A stretch of 64,000 nucleotides of DNA, taken from contig NZ_CP019641.1 in NCBI RefSeq assembly GCF_001999905.1, positions 124,001 to 188,000 of the forward strand, in the 5' to 3' direction. The DNA is from Planococcus lenghuensis. GTDB lineage: Bacteria; Bacillota; Bacilli; Bacillales_A; Planococcaceae. A program made the position numbers and the translations under genes. The stretch's first letter is position 1. The number at the start of each line of letters is the position of its first letter. The notes under the pieces were generated by a model, which was not told where the DNA came from, searched no databases, and saw only the letters and a list, made by a program, of their open reading frames with translations. Of the stretch, positions 25,588-33,973 are shown piece by piece.

Positions 25588-25855
25588 AGTAGACTACTAA
25601 AATTATACTAGTAGACCCACGACCACTAGTAGACCCTTAAATTATAAAAGGATCGCTGTTTTACAAGGTTTCGACTGATTAAAAAATTAGGCCACGATTG
25701 AGAATAACAGAACGATGCAAACGCTATTAGTAAATAAATAGTTCATTACTAATAAATTGTTATTAAATCACTAGTGTTATATTAGTAGGGTAACGGGTAC
25801 TAGTAGATTACTAAAATGACTCTACTAGTAGACCCACGACCACTAGTAGACAACC
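25588..25855. repeat. CTAGTAG-rich direct repeats between tubY- and tubZ-like genes
   Basis: An identical 29-bp word occurs at 25606-25634 and 25823-25851, each built as TACTAGTAGAC, CCACGAC, then CACTAGTAGAC. Both are preceded by related AGTAGA-TACTAAAAT sequence, so the homology spans about 48 bp. Further ACTAGT/ATTAGTA motifs lie between (25755-25812). The region 25437-25892 has no gene. A protein-binding array is likely. Confidence 0.6.
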
Positions 25856-25892
25856 AAACGGAACATGAAAGGCTCAAAGGACAAGGCATTTA

Positions 25893-25925
25893 GAATCCAC
25901 TAGTACGAAAATGACTAGTGGATCC
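25893..25925 (-). terminator. hairpin after tubZ
   Basis: GGATCCACTAGT / ACTAGTGGATTC arms with a 9-nt loop, 14 bp beyond the tubZ stop. It shares the ACTAGT word with the neighbouring repeats, so it may double as a binding site. There is no long T-run. Confidence 0.55.
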
Positions 25926-25938
25926 TATTTATCTTGAT

Positions 25939-27246
25939 TTAGTTACCAAACATTCTTGCGAAATCATCGTCTTTAGCAGGTTTTTTATCATCTGCTGTTT
26001 TCGTTTTCTTATCTCCGAATAAATCATCAAAGCTTACGTCATCATCCTGCTGCTCATTGGAAGGAGAGAGTGACTCCATGTCAGCAAATGGATCCACTTC
26101 GTTCGACTGTTTTTCTTCTACCATCCGTGCAAGTCGTTTGCCTTCTTGAACGAGCTCACCAACACGTTTTGGTAACTTTAATCCCGCAAAAACAGCATAA
26201 AAGTATACCTCTGAAATATCTTTGTTTTGATACACATAGTGTGCGACCGGTTTTTCATTTGCAAAAGGAGCTAACTCATTCACTTCGGATTCTATTGCAT
26301 TAACGAATTCGAAATTGAATAGCCGGTTTGCTGTCGGTTTATTTGCAAGAATACTTACGGCCAGGCGAGTAGCGTCTGATAGATCATAACCTTCAGACAG
26401 AACTCCTTCGTTAATTTGGTCCTTCAAACGACCTGCATGAGAGATGCTTTGTGCGGAATCGAGCTCACTTGCTTTAGAAGTAAAGCGAGCGAAGTGGAGG
26501 ACGCCAGGCGTTTTAATTAAATTCTCAAATTCCGAAACGTCAAAGTGATTTTCGCCGACCGGATTGAAGCTGGAAGTCACGATATTCAACTCGTGTAAGG
26601 TTTCCGCAATAAAATTGTTTGAGTAACTCAGGTATTCAGAAACAGTAGCAGTTGGTTGATTCTTACTGAAATGAGAATAGAGTTTCTGATTATCAACAAG
26701 AATAATTGAACCTAATGCGGTCATAGCGCCGTTGATCTTCTGTAAGCGCTGCAGTGCATTGTTTAGCACTGTCTGTCCTTCGCTGGAACGTGGCAGTGTC
26801 ATAATCAAACCAAATCGTTTCTTGAAGCCGTTTTCCATCATCGTTCGTATAGCTTCGATCACGGAGCCGGTTCCAGTTCCGCCGCCAAGACCCACAACTA
26901 TCCATACAAAATCAGTGTTAGAGAATTGCTTTTGGACAGCTTCTCCGATTATTTCGGCATCTTCTTGATACATTTGTTCTCCTAATTTGATATTTCTGCC
27001 GGCTCCTTTACCTGAGCCAATAATCATTTTCTGTGTGTTTGGATTAATGGTGTCGATCTTATCAAGATCAATTCGGTTTGTATTAACAAGAAGAGCTGAG
27101 TAAGGAAATCGGTTATTTTGGACATTCGTTGAAATGTCAGCACATGCAGCTGCGATAGAGCTGCCGCCCATGCCAAGTCCTAGGAATCCAAATCGAAGGC
27201 TTAGTGAAATGTCTGTGTTTTTTAGAATTGAACGCTGGTTCTCCAT
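25939..27246 (-). CDS. tubZ: TubZ-like tubulin/FtsZ-family partition GTPase
   Basis: 435 residues from ATG 27246 (a GTG at 27258 is an alternative). The N-terminus RFGFLGLGMGGSSIAAACADI is the nucleotide-binding start of the tubulin/FtsZ fold. The signature GLGGGTGTGSV is near residue 113, and NTQKMIIGSGKGAGRN fits the loop between. The C-terminus is a charged tail (DDDVSFDDLFGDKKTK...DDDFARMFGN). TubZ filaments move plasmids in type III partition systems of Bacillus plasmids such as pXO1 and pBtoxis. TubR and tubC iterons are immediately upstream, which makes the assignment firm. Confidence 0.9.
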   Translation of the reverse strand: MENQRSILKNTDISLSLRFGFLGLGMGGSSIAAACADISTNVQNNRFPYSALLVNTNRIDLDKIDTINPNTQKMIIGSGKGAGRNIKLGEQMYQEDAEIIGEAVQKQFSNTDFVWIVVGLGGGTGTGSVIEAIRTMMENGFKKRFGLIMTLPRSSEGQTVLNNALQRLQKINGAMTALGSIILVDNQKLYSHFSKNQPTATVSEYLSYSNNFIAETLHELNIVTSSFNPVGENHFDVSEFENLIKTPGVLHFARFTSKASELDSAQSISHAGRLKDQINEGVLSEGYDLSDATRLAVSILANKPTANRLFNFEFVNAIESEVNELAPFANEKPVAHYVYQNKDISEVYFYAVFAGLKLPKRVGELVQEGKRLARMVEEKQSNEVDPFADMESLSPSNEQQDDDVSFDDLFGDKKTKTADDKKPAKDDDFARMFGN

Positions 27247-27273
27247 GTATGTAAACACTCGCTTTCTATTGAG

Positions 27274-27621
27274 TTAAGAATTTTTTTTGCTTATTGTCCG
27301 AGCGTGCTCAAGGACTTCTTTTCCTAATGACGTCATCATGTATAACCGCGTACGTCCATGTGTACTGAGCTCAATAAGACCGGCGCCTTCACAGCGCGCT
27401 GTATGGATGTCCAGGACATAGCGAGATGAAAGAAGTTCCTTTTCCTTGCCGGTCTGTTCAAGATAATACTCATTCGCTAACTTCCAAAGCATTTCTTTAT
27501 TTAGCGGTTTCTCATACAAAGACAATGTGTATAGAAGTAGCCGGCTTTCATCAGACAGGTTTCGGTTCAGCATATCTATAAACTCTTTTGGATAGGGAGA
27601 ACTCATTTCTTTTTGATTCAC
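27274..27621 (-). CDS. tubR: TubR-like winged-helix partition adaptor
   Basis: 115 residues from GTG 27621, which has TGAGGAGGTG at 6 nt; the frame runs further upstream but lacks a comparable site. A compact winged-helix pattern is visible: SRLLLYTLSLYEKPLNKEMLWKLANEYYL, then CEGAGLIELSTHGRTRLYMMTSLGKEVLEH. TubR binds tubC iterons and links them to TubZ filaments, and represses its own operon. The order tubC-tubR-tubZ matches known type III partition loci. Confidence 0.85.
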   Translation of the reverse strand: MNQKEMSSPYPKEFIDMLNRNLSDESRLLLYTLSLYEKPLNKEMLWKLANEYYLEQTGKEKELLSSRYVLDIHTARCEGAGLIELSTHGRTRLYMMTSLGKEVLEHARTISKKNS

Positions 27622-27684
27622 TTGTAACACCTCCTCACCTAAAAGTAATTCAAAAATTCGTAGAGACCTTGATATATTCACAGT

Positions 27685-27879
27685 ATTACGGTAATAATTA
27701 CGGTAGTTATTACGGTAATACTGCTGTTGTTCCCTACTATACTAACAGTTTCTAAGATTTGCAACCTCTAATCCATTGAAATACAAGGGTTTTTTATTGC
27801 GGTAATAATTACGGTAATAATTACGGTAATAAAGTGAATGTTTATTACAATAATCATTACGGTAATTACTACGGTAATT
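27685..27879. repeat. tubC: tubC centromere: nine 12-bp iterons in three triplets
   Basis: Consensus ATTACGGTAATA repeated head-to-tail without gaps in three groups of three: 27685-27720, 27796-27831 and 27844-27879. Variant units include ATTACGGTAGTT, ATTGCGGTAATA, ATTACAATAATC and ACTACGGTAATT. Twelve-base iterons upstream of tubR are the hallmark of tubC. The tubRZ promoter sits between the first and second groups. Confidence 0.9.
27736..27764 (-). promoter_or_regulatory. tubRZ promoter
   Basis: TTGCAA (27759-27764) - 17 bp - TATAGT (27736-27741) on the minus strand. It is flanked on both sides by tubC iterons, so TubR binding would block it: autoregulation as known in other TubZRC systems. 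Confidence 0.75.
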
Positions 27880-28318
27880 GCATGGCTACATCAATTGTCG
27901 AGTAAGTAGAGCAATATCTGAAAATTAATTGCGGATTTATCGGCATAAAAGGGCAAGTCATACTTCTGGATAGGCAATCACTGAAAGAACTGGTGTGCTT
28001 GTGGACTGAAAGTAAGACAAGAACGAAGGGAGGATGTGAAAACCTTATAGAGATGCATAGCAAGATGCACAGCACTTTTTCTGGCCATATAACTGGAGGA
28101 TGCTTTTTAGGCGTAAAAGCTTCCAATGCATAGCCTGCTGAGACATTTACGTTTGGCTCAATTTCTCTAAATTGAGAAAGAAAGGATAGATTGACAAATA
28201 TGTTTCTATATACACATTAACACGATATGCTCCAGTAAACATTTACATTAGTATTTTAATATAATAGTTTTACCGGATATGAGTGATGGCCAGCTTAATT
28301 GGGAGCTTATAGTGAAAT

Positions 28319-28394
28319 GACCCTCCCTTACGCGCCCCCTAAATTCATCGGCAAAAGGGGGGCGCCTAGGGAGGGGGGTCCTCTGACACCCCCC
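28319..28394. repeat. GC-rich nested inverted repeats, candidate oriT
   Basis: An imperfect inverted repeat pairs GACCCTCCCTTACGCGCCCC (from 28319) with the complement ending at 28380. It overlaps a second perfect hairpin GGGGGGT (28373-28379), loop CCTCTGAC, ACCCCCC (28388-28394). It stands out sharply from the AT-rich surroundings. It lies about 340 bp before a Replic_Relax-family gene and the coupling protein gene, the usual place of a transfer origin. A replication origin is an alternative. The rest of 27880-28590 holds no gene. Confidence 0.5.
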
Positions 28395-28591
28395 TGAATC
28401 CATTGGTAGTAAAGGGTTTTCAGCTGAAATAGAAGCCCTACAATATCCTCTATAAAGAAGTCCTAATTGACCAAAATTCCCCCTGTTGACTGCTGTGTCT
28501 ATTTTTGGCTATTTCGGAGTTCTTTTTTTGAGTTTTCGTAGGCTAAAATCCATGAAAGTTAGACGCCAGCAGCGGCTTTGTAAATTTGTAT

Positions 28592-28714
28592 TTGTTATAG
28601 CCTAATCACTGTGTTAGACTTCGAATCAAGAACTACACAACTAAAAGCAAACCAGGAGCACCCTGTTTCGGAAAGAGTCCATTTGCGACTCTTCTTCGTC
28701 CAGGGTGTTTTTTT
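28592..28714 (+). promoter_or_regulatory. family A leader attenuator before the Replic_Relax gene
   Basis: Promoter candidate TTGTTA (28592-28597) - 17 bp - TAGACT (28615-28620). The leader contains ACTAAAAGCAAACCAGGAGCACCCTG, an inner AGAGTC/GACTCT stem, CAGGGTG and TTTTTTT ending near 28714. Only CACCCTG/CAGGGTG pair here, a variant of the family A outer stem. The ribosome site of the next gene follows within 10 nt. Confidence 0.7.
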
Positions 28715-28735
28715 GTTTGAGAGGAGTGATCTTGA

Positions 28736-30070
28736 GTGGCAACAAAACACCTCTCTGCCGATAGCCGGTATCGAGGAATTGTTTTAACCGAGCGCGAACT
28801 TTCGTTGCTCTACTTCATCCATGAAGCGAAGGTGCTCAGTTCTGCTAATATCCATCTGTATTACGAAGCAGTATCCGACCCGGTACGAACACGCCGATCG
28901 ATTACCAAGCGGTTGAAAAAATTCACGGACGCAGGCGTTCTCGTGCAAATGGATGATGGAGGAAGAGGGCATGGCAAGGGATTCAAACGCTATTTTTATC
29001 GTTTGGGGATGCGGGGCTTTGACCTTCTTTATGACGAAAAACGGATCTCGCAGAAGGAGTATCAGAAAGGGAAACTTTATAGCACCACTTACAAGCTGCC
29101 GTCAGCACATAATATCGCGCTATCCAGTCTAATTACGGAGTTGGCCATCAAACTGTATTTCACTGACAAGGACTTGTTTGGTAAGCCGATATTTTCAAAA
29201 CGCGGGGAACGGCACCGCCTATTCCTAATTGAGACTGGAAAAGGGAGCCCTACACAAATCGTTCCTGATTGGGTCATTGAAACGGATGAACGAATTGTCT
29301 GTGTGGAAATGGATACAGGGACGCAGCCGCTCAACACACTGACCAGTAAATTCAGCCGTTACCGGAAAGTGGCGGAAGCGGGCGATAAACCCATTCACGT
29401 TCTTTTCGTTTGCGACAATGAGCGCACAGAGAGGGGAGGACCGAGATATCGGGAAAGACGGGTTGGCAACATCAAGGAACTGATGGCCCTCGACGTAAAG
29501 TGGCCGAAGAATCTACACATTAACGTAGCGGGCGGTGAGCGGGGCGGCGAAAATCTTTACCGTCTTGTCGAAGAGTTAGCGAGAGAGAGACTTGCCATTT
29601 TTGAAGATCCGCTCGCCGTAGCGAATCATTGGCTTCAACTTGCATCTAAGGCATCAAAGAATCATCACCCGATCGAATCCTTAAATAAGCAGGAACCAAC
29701 TGTACTTCTTCACGCTCAGAATATTTCCATGCTCGTGGAAGTGAGAAAGAGTGCAACGTACAAAGTTCCATTTGCGGTGATTCCAGTCATGGAGGGGTCT
29801 GTCCGTGACCATCAGAAAGTCCGTAAGGCAATGGCGCAGATTTCTGAATGGAACCGGACAAACCCGTGGGATGAACCGATATCATTACTCCTGATTTATT
29901 CGGATTCGCTCGAAATGTCATTTGATGTACTGGGGATTGCCGATGACTGTCCGATCTATCTCACGAATCTTGAATACGCCGAGTTTGCAGCAGAGAATCC
30001 CGAAGATGGCTACCCGCCGCTTCAATACGTTAAAACACCTTATACAAGGGAGGTCAGTACCCTCTTATGA
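28736..30070 (+). CDS. Replic_Relax (replication-relaxation) family protein, candidate relaxase
   Basis: 444 residues from GTG 28736, behind GAGAGGAG. The N-terminus has a winged-helix pattern (LTERELSLLYFIHEAKVLSSANIHLYY...RRSITKRLKKFTDAGVLV). The centre, QIVPDWVIETDERIVCVEMDTGTQ, is the PD..(D/E)xK-like acidic core typical of the Replic_Relax family, in which some members act as plasmid relaxases or relaxosome proteins. It overlaps the coupling-protein gene by 4 bp, the expected partner of a relaxase. A catalytic Tyr or His triad is not obvious, so relaxase activity is inferred. Confidence 0.7.
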   Translation: MATKHLSADSRYRGIVLTERELSLLYFIHEAKVLSSANIHLYYEAVSDPVRTRRSITKRLKKFTDAGVLVQMDDGGRGHGKGFKRYFYRLGMRGFDLLYDEKRISQKEYQKGKLYSTTYKLPSAHNIALSSLITELAIKLYFTDKDLFGKPIFSKRGERHRLFLIETGKGSPTQIVPDWVIETDERIVCVEMDTGTQPLNTLTSKFSRYRKVAEAGDKPIHVLFVCDNERTERGGPRYRERRVGNIKELMALDVKWPKNLHINVAGGERGGENLYRLVEELARERLAIFEDPLAVANHWLQLASKASKNHHPIESLNKQEPTVLLHAQNISMLVEVRKSATYKVPFAVIPVMEGSVRDHQKVRKAMAQISEWNRTNPWDEPISLLLIYSDSLEMSFDVLGIADDCPIYLTNLEYAEFAAENPEDGYPPLQYVKTPYTREVSTLL

Positions 30071-32847
30071 AAAAGTTCATAGCGAAACTGAAGGAGTTTA
30101 CCAATGCCCACAAACACCGGCTACCGCTGCTAAGCGTGAACATCGGATTTTTGGTTATACTCGCATTTTCCATTACGTTCTGGCTGAATCTTTATCAGTT
30201 ATTCAGTGCAGCAAGCTTCGGAAAAGGAAATGAGCTGCTTGATCAGCTACTCGGATCAGATTACTCCCTGTCCCCATTTTTCACGCTGATCTTCGCTTTC
30301 ATCGCTTTCCGGATATTCGATGTGGCTACAAGAGTAAACTTCTACAAAAAGAAATGGCCACGGTTACTAAGTTTTCAAATGGTGATGATCGGTATTGTTG
30401 GAGCCGCATGCAACAGCGCAGTCGGCACCGTCTACTACATGGTCGTGCCTTTCTTGGAAGAGAAAGTGGCGAGCATCGGCGTACCGACTTCTTATATTGC
30501 AGTTTTTGCAACGGAGCAGTCAGGCATGCTGAGTTTTTCGCTGATGGGAATTCCGGTCATTGCCTTTGCCTTTTTGGGGCTGTTTCTGAAAAACGAGTAC
30601 ATGAACCACGAACTTGAACTGAAAGAAGCCTTCTTTGAACAGGAGATGAAGTCGAGATGGCACCAGCCATTTACTGACCTTCAAAAGACTGGCGATAAAT
30701 GGCCGGACATCAAGCTAGGCCGGGACCTGAAGACAAAGGAAATGGTGACACTGCCAGGATTCGACCGGGCGCTGAACACGGTAATCGTCGGCGGTATCGG
30801 TACGGGTAAAACCGCTGCACTCGGTCTTCCGATCACAAACCAGGACCTGCACCATATGGCAGACTTCATCAACAACTACCCAAAGCTCCGGGAACGGCCT
30901 GACTTCCGCAACAAGAACGTATTTGGCAGACACCTGAACGGGATATCTGTTATTGAACCGTCCAATGACCTTTGCCAAAAGGTGCTACAACTTGCGAAAG
31001 CGCATGGCATTCCAGACGAACTCATCACCTATATCAATCCGCTTGATCAAAACACGCATAAGATCAATCCAATGCGCGGTCCGGTTGATAAGGTAGCGGA
31101 AGTGTTCACCCAAGTAATTGCTGGACTCAACAATTCACAGGCGGCCGGGAACTTCTTCTTCGAACAATCTCAGCGTAACCATTTGAAGCAGCACATTTAT
31201 TTGCTGAAACTTCATGACCCGGAGAAAAATGTAACGCTCGACATGCTTTTGGATATGTACAAGAATCCGAATCTGGTACATAAAATGCATGTGCAACTTA
31301 AGAAATCCCTTCCGAGCAACATAGATGATATTGAAGATAACGAAGAGCGGATTCACTGGAAAATCATAAAAGGCGTCGATGAATGGTTTGATTTAACGAT
31401 TCTCCCGCAACGAGAACGCTCTGGTCCTGGAATGAAGGATGTGTATACGCCTAACGGAGAGCAGCAGTTCTATGATGCAAAGGCGGAATATGTACAAGGG
31501 CTACGGAATATTCTTGATGACCTCGGAGCCAACCGTCTTGTGCGGCGGGTATTGTTTGGCGACAGCCATTTCGATTTTGATGAGCATCTTGCTAAAGGCG
31601 GGGTGCTGTTAGTCAATACTGCAAAGGGGGAACTGGTCGAGCTGGCAAATGTCCTCGGTAAAATCGTTCTGATGAATCTTCAGGCAGCGACATTCCGCCG
31701 AGAACCGGACATTTCACCATTCCATTCCATTATTGTCGATGAATCACCAGACTACTTCTACGAAGGATTCAGGGAGTTTCCTGTGCAATCCCGTAAATAT
31801 AAAGTTATGCTCACACCGATTATGCAGACCATTTCTCAGCTGGCAGACAAATATGGTGAATTCTATATGAATACACTAATAGCCGGTCTTCGAAACCGCA
31901 TGGTCTATGCCGATGTGCCACCATATGACGCTAAGTATTTCAGCGAGCTATTCGGTGAAAGTTTGCGTTTTGAAGAAGGTCAGTCCGAAATGAGTGTCTC
32001 TCCGCTTCAGCAAGATCCGGTGGCCCGCGGCGGCAGTTCGTACACCCGTGTCCGGGAACAGACGATGACGGCTGGAGACATCATGTTTCAGAAAGCATTC
32101 GTCGCTGCCGTCAAACTTGTTGTTAACAATGAGACACAACCCGTCCGTCAGATTTCCGCTAACTTTGTACCGGCAGAGGAGTTTGAGACTGCTACGGTAC
32201 AAGTCGATCCGGAAGCATTGGATGTTCTGCTGAAAGACCGTAAGGCTGGGGAAATCATAATTAACGCTCCGAAGCCTTTGCCACTGATAGTTGATGGCGA
32301 AAATCAGCTATTGGACATGGAAGAGGATAAAAAGCGGGAAGAAGAGGAACTTCTCAATACCAATAATCAGCTTCCGATTATGCCTGTCGAAAACACTTCC
32401 CACCTGTATGCGCCGAGTGATCCGTATCCTCGGGGTAAGGAAAACGAGTCCAAGTTCTTCATCGACCAACGCGTGGGGGAACAAGCGCCTGCAGCATCAT
32501 TTGTAGAAGTGGAGTTGCAGGAAATGTCGGAACGGCATCAAAAAGAGCAGGCATCACCTGCACAAAGGGCTGAAGGTGATCCGCTCCCGCCGCAAGAACC
32601 CAAATTGGCAAATGAAGAAGTTGCCGCGGTAATAGAAGCGGAACCTGTAAAGGCGCATCCTGAAAAATTTCCAACGGCAAAAAAATCCTTCATGGAGACC
32701 TTCAGTAAACCCTATGTACCGGGGGAAAGCGAAGCGGTTAGAGCAGAGGATGCTCACTATGAGGAAAGCCGTCCTTCTTTGGAGGAAAAGAAGCTATTCG
32801 ATGAGATGATTCAGGAAGTAAACGGGAAAGAACAGGATAAAAAGTAA
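30067..32847 (+). CDS. VirD4/TraG-type conjugation coupling protein
   Basis: 926 residues. Four membrane segments in the first 175 residues are followed by a RecA-like motor domain with Walker A GGIGTGKTAAL near residue 241 and Walker B SIIVDESPDYFY near residue 560. A long acidic, low-complexity tail (about 740-926) is rich in Glu, Pro and Gln. These hexameric ATPases hand the relaxosome to the T4SS. It is longer than typical VirD4 because of the tail, which could dock plasmid-specific substrates. Translationally coupled to the Replic_Relax gene. Confidence 0.9.
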   Translation: MKKFIAKLKEFTNAHKHRLPLLSVNIGFLVILAFSITFWLNLYQLFSAASFGKGNELLDQLLGSDYSLSPFFTLIFAFIAFRIFDVATRVNFYKKKWPRLLSFQMVMIGIVGAACNSAVGTVYYMVVPFLEEKVASIGVPTSYIAVFATEQSGMLSFSLMGIPVIAFAFLGLFLKNEYMNHELELKEAFFEQEMKSRWHQPFTDLQKTGDKWPDIKLGRDLKTKEMVTLPGFDRALNTVIVGGIGTGKTAALGLPITNQDLHHMADFINNYPKLRERPDFRNKNVFGRHLNGISVIEPSNDLCQKVLQLAKAHGIPDELITYINPLDQNTHKINPMRGPVDKVAEVFTQVIAGLNNSQAAGNFFFEQSQRNHLKQHIYLLKLHDPEKNVTLDMLLDMYKNPNLVHKMHVQLKKSLPSNIDDIEDNEERIHWKIIKGVDEWFDLTILPQRERSGPGMKDVYTPNGEQQFYDAKAEYVQGLRNILDDLGANRLVRRVLFGDSHFDFDEHLAKGGVLLVNTAKGELVELANVLGKIVLMNLQAATFRREPDISPFHSIIVDESPDYFYEGFREFPVQSRKYKVMLTPIMQTISQLADKYGEFYMNTLIAGLRNRMVYADVPPYDAKYFSELFGESLRFEEGQSEMSVSPLQQDPVARGGSSYTRVREQTMTAGDIMFQKAFVAAVKLVVNNETQPVRQISANFVPAEEFETATVQVDPEALDVLLKDRKAGEIIINAPKPLPLIVDGENQLLDMEEDKKREEEELLNTNNQLPIMPVENTSHLYAPSDPYPRGKENESKFFIDQRVGEQAPAASFVEVELQEMSERHQKEQASPAQRAEGDPLPPQEPKLANEEVAAVIEAEPVKAHPEKFPTAKKSFMETFSKPYVPGESEAVRAEDAHYEESRPSLEEKKLFDEMIQEVNGKEQDKK

Positions 32848-32865
32848 GAAAAACTAAAAAAAGAC

Positions 32866-32992
32866 TTGCCAAATTTCCGGAATTAGGTCTAAACTAATAA
32901 CAATTCAGAACTTCCACGAATTTCATACTAAACAGGGAGCACCCCTTTTCCGAAGTAGCGAAAGCTGCTTTTGAATTGGGGTGCTCTTTTTT
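32866..32992 (+). promoter_or_regulatory. family A leader attenuator before the S1-domain gene
   Basis: Promoter TTGCCA (32866-32871) - 18 bp - TAAACT (32890-32895). The leader has ATACTAAACA, GGGAGCACCCC (from 32935), an inner AGTAGC-GAAA-GCTGCT stem, GGGGTGCTC and TTTTTT ending at 32992. The outer stem is perfect. The ribosome site AAGGAGAGG of the next gene lies about 75 nt downstream. Confidence 0.8.
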
Positions 32993-33079
32993 GGCAAAGC
33001 GGGCAGGCTGGATAGATAACTAACAGGTATAAGAGACTCAGCACTCAAAGAATAACGAAAAAGAGAAGGAGAGGAAATC

Positions 33080-33970
33080 ATGGTCGTAAAATCATGGTCG
33101 AATGATCACACATTAGAGGAACTGACAAAGGCGCACCGTACCCGTCAACTGATTACGGGGGTTATCCGGAGTATTAAAGAAATGCAACTTCCTGCACCGG
33201 CCGCTGATGGCAGCGTAAAAGTACAGAAGACCGATACGCTGGTTGTCGCGCTGCCAGGAGGTGTGACAGGATACTGTCCGTCCTTCGAGTTCCGGGAGCA
33301 TAAATTCCGTAGCTATGCCCGATTTGTCGGTACAAAAGAGAGATTTGTCATTACCCGTCTGGATCTCGAGAACAAAGTGGCTTACCTATCAGGCTTAGAG
33401 GCTGATTCGCAACTTGCTGATGAGCTTTGGCAGGAACTATCTGAACGGGAAGCAGCTGGAACGCTCGCAGAAAAGGACTACCCAGCGATTGTGAATGGAA
33501 TCAATGCAGCAAAAGGTATTATTCACCTTCGTTTCAGAGGCCAGGACGCGTTCATGTTCCGTTCCGAATGGTCATGGAATGACCGGGAAGCGATAGATGC
33601 AGATGTAGGGGAAACCATTTATGTGAAAATACTCAAAGTGGATACAGCGAATCGACTGGTGAAGGTTTCCCGGAAAGCCACATTGACGGACCCAATGGAT
33701 TTCTTGAACCAGCTGAAGCAAAACGATATTATTGCCGGCCGAGTCACTGGTGTTTCTTCTTTGCATGGCATCTTCGTCGAAATTGAAAATGGCGTCGTAT
33801 TGAAAGGTACTCTTCCACGGAGATTAGAAGACCCGGAAGAAGGCGATATCGTCACTTGCCGTGTGTCGAAAGTAGATGCCAAAAAACGGCGGGGGCGAGT
33901 CGTCATCATCGATTACCCACAAGGGAAACGAAAGAAAAAAGACGTGGGCTCGTTCTTATTCGAGGATTAA
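33080..33970 (+). CDS. S1-like RNA-binding repeat protein
   Basis: 296 residues, ATG 33080 after GAGAAGGAGAGG. At least two S1-type OB repeats are recognisable in the C-terminal half: IDADVGETIYVKILKVDTANRLVKVSRK and NDIIAGRVTGVSSLHGIFVEIENGVVLKGTLP...GDIVTCRVSKVDAKKRRGRVVI. An N-terminal segment (about 20-100) may be a third. S1 domains bind RNA or single-stranded nucleic acid. Given the many terminator-bearing leaders on this element, an RNA-binding antiterminator or translational regulator is an attractive inference but unproven. Confidence 0.7.
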   Translation: MVVKSWSNDHTLEELTKAHRTRQLITGVIRSIKEMQLPAPAADGSVKVQKTDTLVVALPGGVTGYCPSFEFREHKFRSYARFVGTKERFVITRLDLENKVAYLSGLEADSQLADELWQELSEREAAGTLAEKDYPAIVNGINAAKGIIHLRFRGQDAFMFRSEWSWNDREAIDADVGETIYVKILKVDTANRLVKVSRKATLTDPMDFLNQLKQNDIIAGRVTGVSSLHGIFVEIENGVVLKGTLPRRLEDPEEGDIVTCRVSKVDAKKRRGRVVIIDYPQGKRKKKDVGSFLFED

Positions 33971-33973
33971 GTT

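Noticed and set aside
27685-27879. CRISPR-like array
   Set aside because: The 12-bp units have no spacers and match tubC iterons beside tubR/tubZ.
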